From contig NZ_JABEQK010000010.1 of the NCBI RefSeq assembly GCF_014174275.1, forward strand, positions 62,001 through 126,000: a stretch of DNA of 64,000 nucleotides. Reading direction: 5' to 3'. The position numbers and the translations under genes were made by a program. This document shows, piece by piece, positions 54,900 to 63,074 of this stretch. This DNA comes from Gluconacetobacter takamatsuzukensis. Its GTDB lineage: Bacteria; Pseudomonadota; Alphaproteobacteria; Acetobacterales; Acetobacteraceae. The stretch's first letter is position 1; every line of letters begins with the position of its first letter. Below the pieces are notes generated by a model. The model was given only the letters and a program-made list of their open reading frames with translations. It was not told the DNA's origin and made no database searches.

Positions 54900-55970
54900 T
54901 CACAGACCTTCATGCAGCAGGGCCGGCGACAGCGGGCTGCTGCCGTAATGGCGCAGCCAGCGCACGTCGCTCTCGTAGAACGAACGCAGGTCCGGGATTC
55001 CGTGGCGCAGCATGGTCAGGCGCTCGATCCCCATCCCGAAGGCGAAGCCCTGCCATTCGCGCGGGTCCAGCCCGCAATTGGCCAGCACGCGCGGATGCAC
55101 CATGCCCGAGCCCAGGACCTCCAGCCAGTCGCCGCCGCCGCCGATCTCGCCGGTCTTGCGCGACCAGCCGATATCGACCTCCATCGACGGCTCGGTGAAC
55201 GGGAAATACGACGCCCGGAACCGCACCGGCAGGCTGGGCTGGCCGAAATAGGCGCGCAGGAAATCGGTCAGGCAGCCCTTCAGATGGGCCAGCGTGATCC
55301 CCCGGTCGATCACCAGCCCCTCGCACTGATGGAACATCGGCGAATGGGTGGCGTCATGGTCGGCGCGATAGGTCCGCCCCGGCGCGATGATGCGGATCGG
55401 CGGCTCCTCGCCCAGCATGGTGCGGATCTGCACGCCCGACGTCTGGGTGCGCAGCACGCGCTCGCGCCCGCTGCCCTGCCCGGCGGGCAGGTAGAACGTA
55501 TCCTGGTCGGTGCGCGCCGGATGATGGTCGGGCGTGTTGAGGGCCGAGAAATTGTGCCAGTCGGTCTCGATATCCGGCCCTTCCGCCACCTTGAAGCCCA
55601 TGGCGCCGAAAATGGCGGCCATCTCCTCCATCGTGCGGCTGATCGGGTGGATGGAGCCCTGCGATTCGGGCCGCGCGGGCAGCGTCACGTCCACCCGTTC
55701 GGCGGCCAGGCGCGCGTTCAGGATCGCGGCCTCGATCTCCGCCCCCCGCTCCTCGATGGCGCGCGACAGGTCGTCGCGCAGGCGGTTCAGCGCCCCGCCG
55801 CGCAGCTTGCGCTCCTCGGGCGACATGCGGCCCAGTTCCTTCAGCAGGCCGGTCAGCCGGCCCGACTTGCCCAGCGTGCCCACACGCACGGCATCCCATT
55901 CCCGCCGGTCGCCGGCACCCGCCAGCGCGGCCAGCGTCTCCTGCCGCAGGATTTCGAGATCGTCGCTCAT
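54900..55970 (-). CDS. pheS: Phenylalanine--tRNA ligase alpha subunit
   Basis: PheS (356 aa) carries the catalytic class II core: motif 2 area TYRADHDATHSPMFHQCEGL, and FRASYFPFTEPSMEVDIGW and the motif 3 region GFAFGMGIERLTMLRHGIPD. A coiled-coil N-terminus (residues 1-90) binds tRNA. The frame stays open to 56117, but ATG 55970 (RBS GAGG) gives the standard N-terminus. First of pheS-pheT-lpxB. Upstream is the rplT terminator. Confidence 0.96.
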   Translation of the reverse strand: MSDDLEILRQETLAALAGAGDRREWDAVRVGTLGKSGRLTGLLKELGRMSPEERKLRGGALNRLRDDLSRAIEERGAEIEAAILNARLAAERVDVTLPARPESQGSIHPISRTMEEMAAIFGAMGFKVAEGPDIETDWHNFSALNTPDHHPARTDQDTFYLPAGQGSGRERVLRTQTSGVQIRTMLGEEPPIRIIAPGRTYRADHDATHSPMFHQCEGLVIDRGITLAHLKGCLTDFLRAYFGQPSLPVRFRASYFPFTEPSMEVDIGWSRKTGEIGGGGDWLEVLGSGMVHPRVLANCGLDPREWQGFAFGMGIERLTMLRHGIPDLRSFYESDVRWLRHYGSSPLSPALLHEGL

Positions 55971-56075
55971 GGCACCTCGCTGGAAACAGACACGCGATAG
56001 AGTAGAGGGGGGTGATGGACCCGAGACCTGCGCGGATACAGGCTCCGACGGCGGGAATAAACCCCCCAAATGCAG

Positions 56076-56105
56076 AACGGGCCGCCCCTTGCGGGGCAGC
56101 CCGTT
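56076..56105 (-). terminator. Hairpin terminator of rpmI-rplT
   Basis: AACGGGC-C-GCCCC / GGGGC-A-GCCCGTT with a four-base loop, 25 bp past the rplT stop on the minus strand. The stem is strong but no long T-run follows. Confidence 0.7.
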
Positions 56106-56130
56106 TCCGATCACCACCGTAAAGGAGCGA

Positions 56131-56490
56131 TCAAGCTGCGAGAGCAGCCTGCGCCTTCTTCACGATCTCGGCAAAGGAGGCGGCATCGTCATAGGCGATG
56201 GCGGCCAGCACCTTGCGGTCGATCTCGATCCCGGCCTTGTCCAGCGCGAAGATGAACTTGCTGTAGGTCAGGCCATGCTCGCGCACGGCGGCATTGATGC
56301 GCTGGATCCACAGGGCGCGGAAATCGCGCTTCTTGTTCCGGCGGTCGCGATACGCATACTGCAGCGACTTCTCGAGACGCTCGAGCGCGATGCGGTAGTT
56401 GGTCGAAGACCGGCCGCGGAAGCCCTTGGAGAGCTCGAGGACCTTCTTGTGACGGGCGTGCGTCGTGACGCCCCGTTTGACACGTGCCAT
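56131..56490 (-). CDS. rplT: 50S ribosomal protein L20
   Basis: L20 (119 aa) is an early 23S rRNA-binding protein. The basic N-terminus [19 protein letters not shown], then [20 protein letters not shown] and [20 protein letters not shown] identify it. It is 14 bp after rpmI. infC, usually the first gene of this operon, is not upstream; the next gene upstream is divergent, so infC sits elsewhere. Confidence 0.97.
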   Translation of the reverse strand: MARVKRGVTTHARHKKVLELSKGFRGRSSTNYRIALERLEKSLQYAYRDRRNKKRDFRALWIQRINAAVREHGLTYSKFIFALDKAGIEIDRKVLAAIAYDDAASFAEIVKKAQAALAA

Positions 56491-56504
56491 GGTTCAGGTG
56501 CTCC

Positions 56505-56708
56505 TTATGCCAGCCCGTAGGGCGCCCACTGCTTCACAGTCTTCCCGTCCATTTCGGTCAGGGTCTGCGAGCCGCGGTTGGTGCGCTTCATCTTCTGCGA
56601 GCGGTTGATCAGGCCGTGGCGCTTGTTGCCCGGCCCGGCGAGCACCTTGCCGGTCGCGGTGATCTTGAACCGCTTCTTGACCGACGACTTGGTCTTCATC
56701 TTGGGCAT
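56505..56708 (-). CDS. rpmI: 50S ribosomal protein L35
   Basis: L35 (67 aa). Sequence [20 protein letters not shown] identifies it, and it ends at the normal length. The ribosome site AAGGAG overlaps an earlier ATG (56714); six bases of spacing favour ATG 56708. Start of the rpmI-rplT unit, divergent from the mannitol dehydrogenase gene. Confidence 0.96.
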   Translation of the reverse strand: MPKMKTKSSVKKRFKITATGKVLAGPGNKRHGLINRSQKMKRTNRGSQTLTEMDGKTVKQWAPYGLA

Positions 56709-56946
56709 TTTCATCTCCTTCAATTCTGCGGGCTGCGACCGCGCGAGCGGTCAGGCAGCAGTCACGGCCGGGCATGCCCATTTCAGGCCCGGACGCGCGA
56801 ACAGGCGCTGCCTATAGACAAAGCCCGCCCCGCAATCAAGCCTTGCGTTCCCTCTTTCGACCCGCAATGACGGGATTCACCCTCGAAGCCGCGGGGCCGA
56901 CACGCTGCCGGCCTGCCGACCCGCCATCAACCAGGGATCATCCCCC

Positions 56947-58437
56947 ATGTCCGTCCTCCCCCCTTTCGGCCCGGTGCCCCCGGCCGTGCTGGTCCCGCCC
57001 TACGATCGCGGGGCCGTGCGCCCCGGCATCGCGCATCTCAGCGTCGGCAATTTCCATCGCGCGCACCAGGCCGTCTATATCGACCGCGTGCTGGCGCGGC
57101 CGGGCAACGCGCAATGGGGCATCCTGGGCGTCGGCGTGATGGACGACGCGCACGAACGCGCCAAGGCCGAGGCCCTGCTGGCGCAGAACGGGCTCTACAC
57201 CCTGACCGAATGCCCGGCCGACGCGCCCGACACGGTGCGCTTCGTCGGCTCGATCGTGGAGTATGTGCACGCCCCCGCCGACCGCGCGGCGGCCATCCGT
57301 CGCCTGGCCGACCCGGCGATCCGCATCGTCAGCCTGACCGTCACCGAGGGCGGCTATTATGTGGACGAGACCGGCCGCTTCCAGCTCGACCACCCCGCGA
57401 TCGCCGAGGACCTGGCCCGCCCGGTGCCCCACACCGTCTTCGGCCTGGTGACCGAGGCCCTGCGCCTGCGCCGCGAGGCCGGCACCGGCCCGTTCACCAT
57501 CCTGTCCTGCGACAACCTGCCGCATAACGGCCGCGTCGCCCGCACCGCGTTCCTGACCTGGGCCCGCGCCCGCGATGCCGGGCTGGCCGAGTGGATCGAG
57601 GCCCACGTCACCTTTCCCAGCACCATGGTCGACCGCATCACCCCGGCGGTGGGCCCGCTGGACATCGCGCGGCTGGACGCCGGCAGCGGGGTCGACGACC
57701 GCGTGCCCGTCTTCTGCGAGGATTTCATCCAGTGGGTGATCGAGGACGATTTCTGCGCCGGCCGCCCGCCGCTGGAGGATGCCGGCGTGCTGTTCACCGG
57801 CGACGTCACGCCCTACGAGCAGGTCAAGCTGCGCATGCTCAACGCCTCGCATTCCATGCTGGGCCTGCCGGGCATGCTGATGGGCTACCGCATCGTCAGC
57901 GACATCATGCACAATCCCGACATCGTGGCGCTGCTGGAACAGTATCTGGCCCAGGATGCCGAGCCCCTGCTCCAGGCCCCCCCGGGCATGGAACTGCGCG
58001 ACTACGCGGCCCGGCTGCTGCGCCGCTTCGGCAACGTGGCGATCAGCGACCAGTTGCCGCGCATCGCCTCCGACAGCGCGTCGAAACTGCCGCTCTTCGT
58101 CCGCCCCACGGCCGAGGGCACGCTGGCACGGGGGGCGGATGCCTCGCGCATCGCCTTCCTGCTGTCCTGCTTCGCCGAATATCTGCGTGGCCACGACGAT
58201 AACGGCGCCACGTACGACATCCACGAACCCCACCTGACGCCCCAGGACCTGGCCCTGGCAGCCGACGAGGACCCGGCGAAGGCGCTGGACATGTCGGTGT
58301 TCGCCGGCTGGGGCCTGCGCGACCATCCCGCCTTCGTGGACCTGTTCGCCCACACCCGCGCCGCCCTGCGTGCAGGGGGCACCCGCGCGTGCCTCCGCCC
58401 GCTCGTCAGCCCCCCGGAATCGACCCCCGAAACCTGA
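56947..58437 (+). CDS. Mannitol/fructuronate dehydrogenase family (polyol-specific long-chain) oxidoreductase
   Basis: A 496-aa NAD(P)-dependent cytosolic enzyme. The N-terminal domain starts GIAHLSVGNFHRAHQAVYID. The catalytic motif K-x4-N-x2-H is seen as KLRMLNASH (Lys294, Asn299, His302). Members oxidise mannitol, arabinitol or reduce fructuronate/tagaturonate; the substrate cannot be fixed from sequence. Acetic acid bacteria use such enzymes in polyol metabolism. Single gene, 86 bp before a terminator-like structure and then gcd. Confidence 0.92.
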   Translation: MSVLPPFGPVPPAVLVPPYDRGAVRPGIAHLSVGNFHRAHQAVYIDRVLARPGNAQWGILGVGVMDDAHERAKAEALLAQNGLYTLTECPADAPDTVRFVGSIVEYVHAPADRAAAIRRLADPAIRIVSLTVTEGGYYVDETGRFQLDHPAIAEDLARPVPHTVFGLVTEALRLRREAGTGPFTILSCDNLPHNGRVARTAFLTWARARDAGLAEWIEAHVTFPSTMVDRITPAVGPLDIARLDAGSGVDDRVPVFCEDFIQWVIEDDFCAGRPPLEDAGVLFTGDVTPYEQVKLRMLNASHSMLGLPGMLMGYRIVSDIMHNPDIVALLEQYLAQDAEPLLQAPPGMELRDYAARLLRRFGNVAISDQLPRIASDSASKLPLFVRPTAEGTLARGADASRIAFLLSCFAEYLRGHDDNGATYDIHEPHLTPQDLALAADEDPAKALDMSVFAGWGLRDHPAFVDLFAHTRAALRAGGTRACLRPLVSPPESTPET

Positions 58438-58522
58438 CCTCCGGCGAGGTCCACGGCGACACAGAAAGTTGATATCGTTTCACATCGCGTTGAAACGTTG
58501 TTACGCACCGCATGGCCGCCGT

Positions 58523-58568
58523 GATCGCGACGACCCCGAGCCCGTCGCGAATTCGCGATCCGTTTTTT
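58523..58568 (+). terminator. T-run terminator with overlapping TCGCGA hairpins before gcd
   Basis: GATCGCGA (58523-58530) pairs with TCGCGATC (58553-58560), two bases before T6 (58563-58568). Inside, CGTCGCGA (58543-58550) can pair instead with TCGCGACG (58525-58532). Bases 58545-58558 are a 14-bp perfect palindrome (TCGCGAATTCGCGA). The three TCGCGA copies compete. Simplest reading: terminator for the upstream gene. Its closeness to gcd (20 bp) leaves room for attenuation. Confidence 0.55.
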
Positions 58569-58587
58569 AACAGTTATCGGATAGTTC

Positions 58588-60975
58588 ATGAAAAATCGAA
58601 ACGGGACGCCTCCCGTGCTTACCATTACCGCCGGGATATTCATCCTGATCGGCCTGTATCTGCTGGGCGGGGGCGCCTGGCTCGTCGCACTCGGCGGGTC
58701 GCCTTATTACGTCATCGCCGGACTGGCGATGCTGGTCACGGCGGGGCTGCTGTTCCGTGGACGACGCGAGGCCCTGTGGGTGTTCGCCGCCCTGCTGATC
58801 GGCACGATGATCTGGGCGGTGAAGGAAGCCGGCTTCGATTTCTGGGCCCTGGCCCCGCGCGGCGACGTGCTGGTGCCGCTGGGCATCTGGCTGCTGCTGC
58901 CGCCGGTCACGCGCCATCTGGGCCCGGCCGGCGTCGCGGGCGTGCTGCCGCTGCGCGCCTCGGTGGTGGCCGCCATCGCCGTCGTCGCCGCCGCCCTGAT
59001 GCAGGACCCGCAGGACATCGCGGGCGCGCTGCCCCAGCTCGCCGCCAACGCGCCGACCCCGGGCGACGCCGCCGCGATGCCCGACGAGGACTGGCAGGCC
59101 TATGGCCGCACCCAGTTCGGCGACCGCTTCACCCCGCTGAAGCAGATCACGCCGGCCAACGTGCACGACCTGAAAGTGGCCTGGGTGTTCCGCACCGGCG
59201 ACATGAAGCGGCCGGACGACCCGGGCGAATTCACCGACGAGGTCACGCCGATCAAGATCCGCGACACGGTCTATCTGTGCTCGCCCCACCAGATCCTGTT
59301 CGCGCTGGATGCCGCGACCGGCAAGCTGAAGTGGAAGTTCGATCCCAAGATCGCGTACAACGCCACCTTCCAGCACATGACCTGCCGCGGCGTGTCGTAC
59401 CACGAGACCCAGCCGGGCGCCGAGACGATCGACGGCGCGCAGGCCCCGATCGACTGCCCGCGCCGCATCTTCCTGCCGACCAATGACGGCCATCTGTACG
59501 CGCTGGATGCCGAAACCGGCGACCGCTGCGCCCATTTCGGCGATAACGGCGTGATCGACCTCCAGGAGCACATGACGGTCAAGACCCCGGGCTTCTACGA
59601 GGCGACGTCCCCCCCGGTCGTGACCGACAAGGCCGTCATCGTCTCGGGCGCGGTGATGGACAATTACTCGACGCACGAGCCCTCGGGCGTCACGCGCGGC
59701 TTCGACGTCTATACCGGCCAGCTGATCTGGGCCTTCGACCCCAGCAACCCCGACCCGAACGAAATGCCGTCCGAGACGCACCATTTCGTCCCCAACTCGC
59801 CCAATTCCTGGATCGTGTCGTCCTACGACCCGAAACTGAACCTGATCTACATCCCGATGGGCGTGCAGACCCCCGATATCTGGGGCGGCAACCGCAGCGC
59901 GGACGCCGAGCGCTATGCCAGCGCGATCGTGGCGCTGAACGCCGATACCGGCAAGCTCTCCTGGTCCTACCAGACCGTGCATCATGACCTGTGGGACATG
60001 GACATCCCCGCCCAGCCCAGCCTGGTCGACATCCGCACGGCGGGCGGCGACATCGTGCCGGCGCTCTACGCCCCGGCCAAGACCGGCAACATCTTCGTGC
60101 TGGACCGCCGCACCGGCACGCCCATCGTCCCGGCGCCGGAAACCAGGGTGCCGCAGGGCCCGGCCCCGGGCGACCATCTCTCCCCCACCCAGCCCTTCTC
60201 CGAGCTGACCTTCCGCCCCAAGAACAACCTGACGGGCGCGGACATGTGGGGCGGCACGATGTTCGACCAGCTGATGTGCCGGATCATGTTCCACCAGCTG
60301 CGCTACGAGGGGCCGTTCACCCCGCCGTCGCTGCAGGGCACGCTGGTGTTCCCGGGCAATCTGGGCATGTTCGAATGGGGCGGGCTGGCGGTCGATCCGC
60401 AGCGGCAGATCGCCATCGCCAACCCCATCGCCATCCCCTTCGTCTCGCGCCTGATCCCGCGTGGCCCGTCCAACCCGGCCTCGCCGGACAATTCCAGCCC
60501 CTCGGGCTCGGAAACCGGCGTCCAGCCGCAGTTTGGCGTGCCCTACGGCGTGACGCTGAACCCGTTCCTGTCGCCGCTGGGCCTGCCGTGCAAGAAGCCG
60601 GGCTGGGGCTACATGGCCGGGATCGACCTGGCGACGAACAAGATCGTGTGGATGCACCGCAACGGCACGATCCGCGACAGCGCCCCGATCCCCCTGCCCT
60701 TCAAGGTGGGCATCCCCAGCCTGGGCGGTCCGCTGACCACGGCGGGCGGCGTCGCGTTCCTGACCTCGACGGCCGATTATTATATCCGCGCCTATGACGT
60801 CACCACCGGCCACCAGCTCTGGCAGGACCGCCTGCCCGCGGGCGGCCAGTCGACCCCGATGAGCTATGCGGTCGGCGGGCGTCAGTTCATCGTCACCGCC
60901 GATGGCGGCCACGGTTCGTTCGGCACCAAGCTGGGCGATTACGTGGTAGCCTACGCGCTGCCGGAGGCTCACTGA
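58588..60975 (+). CDS. gcd: Membrane-bound PQQ-dependent glucose dehydrogenase
   Basis: GCD (795 aa) oxidises glucose to gluconolactone in the periplasm and passes electrons to ubiquinone. Five N-terminal transmembrane helices (about 12-138) are followed by an eight-bladed PQQ propeller. Residues matching E. coli His262, Asp466 and Lys493 are His263 in FQHMTCRGVSYHE, the aspartates of WDMDIPAQP (470/472) and Lys498 in AKTGNIFVLDRRTG. Related family members can act on other aldoses or quinate. The ribosome site is weak. Single gene between hairpins. Confidence 0.94.
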   Translation: MKNRNGTPPVLTITAGIFILIGLYLLGGGAWLVALGGSPYYVIAGLAMLVTAGLLFRGRREALWVFAALLIGTMIWAVKEAGFDFWALAPRGDVLVPLGIWLLLPPVTRHLGPAGVAGVLPLRASVVAAIAVVAAALMQDPQDIAGALPQLAANAPTPGDAAAMPDEDWQAYGRTQFGDRFTPLKQITPANVHDLKVAWVFRTGDMKRPDDPGEFTDEVTPIKIRDTVYLCSPHQILFALDAATGKLKWKFDPKIAYNATFQHMTCRGVSYHETQPGAETIDGAQAPIDCPRRIFLPTNDGHLYALDAETGDRCAHFGDNGVIDLQEHMTVKTPGFYEATSPPVVTDKAVIVSGAVMDNYSTHEPSGVTRGFDVYTGQLIWAFDPSNPDPNEMPSETHHFVPNSPNSWIVSSYDPKLNLIYIPMGVQTPDIWGGNRSADAERYASAIVALNADTGKLSWSYQTVHHDLWDMDIPAQPSLVDIRTAGGDIVPALYAPAKTGNIFVLDRRTGTPIVPAPETRVPQGPAPGDHLSPTQPFSELTFRPKNNLTGADMWGGTMFDQLMCRIMFHQLRYEGPFTPPSLQGTLVFPGNLGMFEWGGLAVDPQRQIAIANPIAIPFVSRLIPRGPSNPASPDNSSPSGSETGVQPQFGVPYGVTLNPFLSPLGLPCKKPGWGYMAGIDLATNKIVWMHRNGTIRDSAPIPLPFKVGIPSLGGPLTTAGGVAFLTSTADYYIRAYDVTTGHQLWQDRLPAGGQSTPMSYAVGGRQFIVTADGGHGSFGTKLGDYVVAYALPEAH

Positions 60976-61003
60976 CCGTCAACCCTCCGTCTGTGATGAA
61001 ATG

Positions 61004-61043
61004 ATCAATAATTTGTGATTGTTAAAATTCACGGTTTATTGAT
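61004..61043. promoter_or_regulatory. AT-rich inverted repeat between gcd and the cytochrome gene
   Basis: ATCAATAA (61004-61011) and TTATTGAT (61036-61043) are exact inverted repeats 24 bases apart in the most AT-rich patch of this region. It may be an operator or part of the promoter for the downstream oxidoreductase genes. Confidence 0.35.
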
Positions 61044-61082
61044 TAATCTTTTGTCACAATGCTTCCTGCCAGGTTGCAGGCT

Positions 61083-61153
61083 GCCGGGCGGCTCCATAAT
61101 AGGGGCCGCCCGGCACAAGACGGACGAGGGGGCGGAAACCCGTTTCCACCCCC
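61083..61153 (+). terminator. Two strong hairpins between gcd and the oxidoreductase genes
   Basis: GCCGGGCGGC / GCCGCCCGGC (61083-61114; stem extendable to 13 pairs, loop ATAATA), then GGGGG-C-GGAAAC / GTTTCC-A-CCCCC (61128-61153). Probably the gcd terminator, 108 bp after its stop. The second lies about 80 bp before the cytochrome start and could sit in its leader. Confidence 0.65.
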
Positions 61154-61232
61154 CGATGTCCGCACACACGGCGACCTGCCACCGCGCATGACAGAGGGGT
61201 GACGACATGCGGCTTCCGTCCACCAGTTATTC

Positions 61233-62579
61233 ATGATCGGCCGCACCGCCATCCTGCGCCTTGCGGCCGGCGCGGCCGGCCTCGGCGCGGTCGCCGGCAT
61301 CGGCTTCCTGGCCTATGCGCTGCACCCCGCCATCGCCCCGATCGCGCCCCCGGCCGCCTCCAGCTTCTCCGCCGACAGTGTCGAGCGCGGGCGCGTGCTG
61401 GCCGCCGGCGGCTATTGCGCGGAATGCCATACACGGCGCGACGGGCAGCAGGGCGTGCCCCTGGCCGGCGACTACGCCATGGCCACGCCGTTCGGCACCA
61501 TCTATTCCAGCAACATCACGCCCGACGCCCAGACGGGCATCGGCCGCTGGTCGCTGGCCGCCTTCACCCGCGCCATGCGCCAGGGCGTGTCGCGCGACGG
61601 CGCCAACCTGTTCCCCGCCTTCCCGTTCGATCATTTCACGCACATGACCGACGGCGACATCGCCGACGTCTATGCGTATCTGATGGCGCAGAAGCCGGTG
61701 CACTCGGTCAAGCGCGAGAACACGCTGCCCTTCCCGTTCGACATGCGCATACTCCAGGCCGGCTGGAAGCTGCTGTTCCTGCACCCGGGCGCCTACACCA
61801 ACGACCCGGCGCATGACGCCCAGTGGAATCGCGGCGCCTACCTGGCCGAGGGGCTGAGCCATTGCAGCGCCTGCCACACCCCGCGCAACGCGATGGGTGC
61901 CGAAAAGGCAAGCGCCCCCTATGACGGTGCCCCGGTCGACAACTGGATCGCCCCGCCGCTCAACGCCACCAACCCCACCCCCGTCACCTGGACGGAAAAC
62001 GAGTTCTTCCAGTATCTGCGCTACGGCGTCGCCCCGCTGCACGGCAGCGCGGCCGGCCCGATGTCCCCCGTGGTCCATGGCGGGCTGAGCGAGATGCCGG
62101 AATCCGACGTCCACGCCATCGCCCACTACCTGGCCAATATCGACCATGCCGACGCCCGCCAGCCCGGCGACGCCCAGCATCTGGCGACGGCGATGGCCAG
62201 CTCGACCCGCGACCTGACGACGCCGCAGACCTCCGACCCCGATGCCCGGCTCTACCAGGGCGCGTGCTCGGCCTGCCATGCCAATACCGGCGCGCAGCCG
62301 GTGCTGGGCCGCCCCGAACTGGCGCTGAACAACGCGCTGTGGCTGGACGAGCCGACCAATCTCTACCAGGTCATCCTGCGCGGCATCGGCACCGAGGAAG
62401 GGCAGGAAGGCATCACCATGCCCAGCTTCTACCACGCGCTGACCGATGCCGACCTGGCGCGCCTGGCCGCCTATCTGCGCCGCACCCGCACCACCCTGCC
62501 GCCCTGGACCGACCTGGAGAAGAAAGCCGCCGCCGTCCGCGCGACGCTTCCGGCCCCACCGGTCGCCGCGTCCCATTGA
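61233..62579 (+). CDS. Tri-haem cytochrome c subunit of a membrane-bound dehydrogenase
   Basis: A 448-aa exported protein with an N-terminal hydrophobic anchor (residues 9-31). Three CxxCH haem sites: CAECH (62-66), CSACH (211-215) and CSACH (345-349). This is the layout of the cytochrome subunit of acetic acid bacterial alcohol and aldehyde dehydrogenases, which passes electrons to ubiquinone. Here it precedes a 2Fe-2S and a molybdenum subunit, so it should serve that periplasmic enzyme. It is followed by 21 bp to the next gene. Confidence 0.93.
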   Translation: MIGRTAILRLAAGAAGLGAVAGIGFLAYALHPAIAPIAPPAASSFSADSVERGRVLAAGGYCAECHTRRDGQQGVPLAGDYAMATPFGTIYSSNITPDAQTGIGRWSLAAFTRAMRQGVSRDGANLFPAFPFDHFTHMTDGDIADVYAYLMAQKPVHSVKRENTLPFPFDMRILQAGWKLLFLHPGAYTNDPAHDAQWNRGAYLAEGLSHCSACHTPRNAMGAEKASAPYDGAPVDNWIAPPLNATNPTPVTWTENEFFQYLRYGVAPLHGSAAGPMSPVVHGGLSEMPESDVHAIAHYLANIDHADARQPGDAQHLATAMASSTRDLTTPQTSDPDARLYQGACSACHANTGAQPVLGRPELALNNALWLDEPTNLYQVILRGIGTEEGQEGITMPSFYHALTDADLARLAAYLRRTRTTLPPWTDLEKKAAAVRATLPAPPVAASH

Positions 62580-62600
62580 GATGAGAGACGGAGCCCCGAC

Positions 62601-63074
62601 ATGACGAGTTTTCGGCTCAATGGCCACGACGTAACGGTCGACGTCCCCGAGGACACCCCTCTGCTGTGGGTGATCCGTGACGAGGTCGGCCTGACCGGCA
62701 CCAAGTTCGGCTGCGGCATCGGCATGTGCGGCGCCTGCACCGTGCATGTGGGCGGCCGGGCCACCCGCTCCTGCATCACCCCGGTTTCGGCGGTGCAGGG
62801 CGCGGACATCACGACCATCGAGGGGCTGGACCCCGCCGGCAACCACCCGGTGCAGGAAGCCTGGAAGGACTTGCAGGTTCCGCAATGCGGCTACTGCCAG
62901 TCCGGCCAGATCATGCAGGCTGCCAGCCTGCTGCACGACTACCCCTCGCCGTCCGACGAGGATATCGACGCGGTGATGGGCGGCTCGCTGTGCCGCTGCA
63001 TGACCTATATCCGCATTCGCGATGCCATCAAGAGGGCCGCAGCGGCCACGCGGGGAGAACCGTCCAATGGGTAA
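62601..63074 (+). CDS. 2Fe-2S subunit of a xanthine-oxidase-family (isoquinoline/aldehyde) oxidoreductase
   Basis: A 157-aa small subunit. The plant-type cluster uses Cys38, Cys43, Cys46 and Cys58 ([15 protein letters not shown]). The second cluster uses Cys96, Cys99, Cys131 and Cys133 ([10 protein letters not shown] and [15 protein letters not shown]). It passes electrons from the molybdenum centre to the cytochrome. There is no export signal of its own; it is expected to travel with the Tat substrate of the next gene. Overlaps that gene by eight bases. Confidence 0.94.
   Translation: MTSFRLNGHDVTVDVPEDTPLLWVIRDEVGLTGTKFGCGIGMCGACTVHVGGRATRSCITPVSAVQGADITTIEGLDPAGNHPVQEAWKDLQVPQCGYCQSGQIMQAASLLHDYPSPSDEDIDAVMGGSLCRCMTYIRIRDAIKRAAAATRGEPSNG

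Noticed and set aside
61014-61033. CRP-like TGTGA ... TCACG upstream of the cytochrome gene
   Set aside because: The spacing is 10 bases instead of the 6 of CRP sites.
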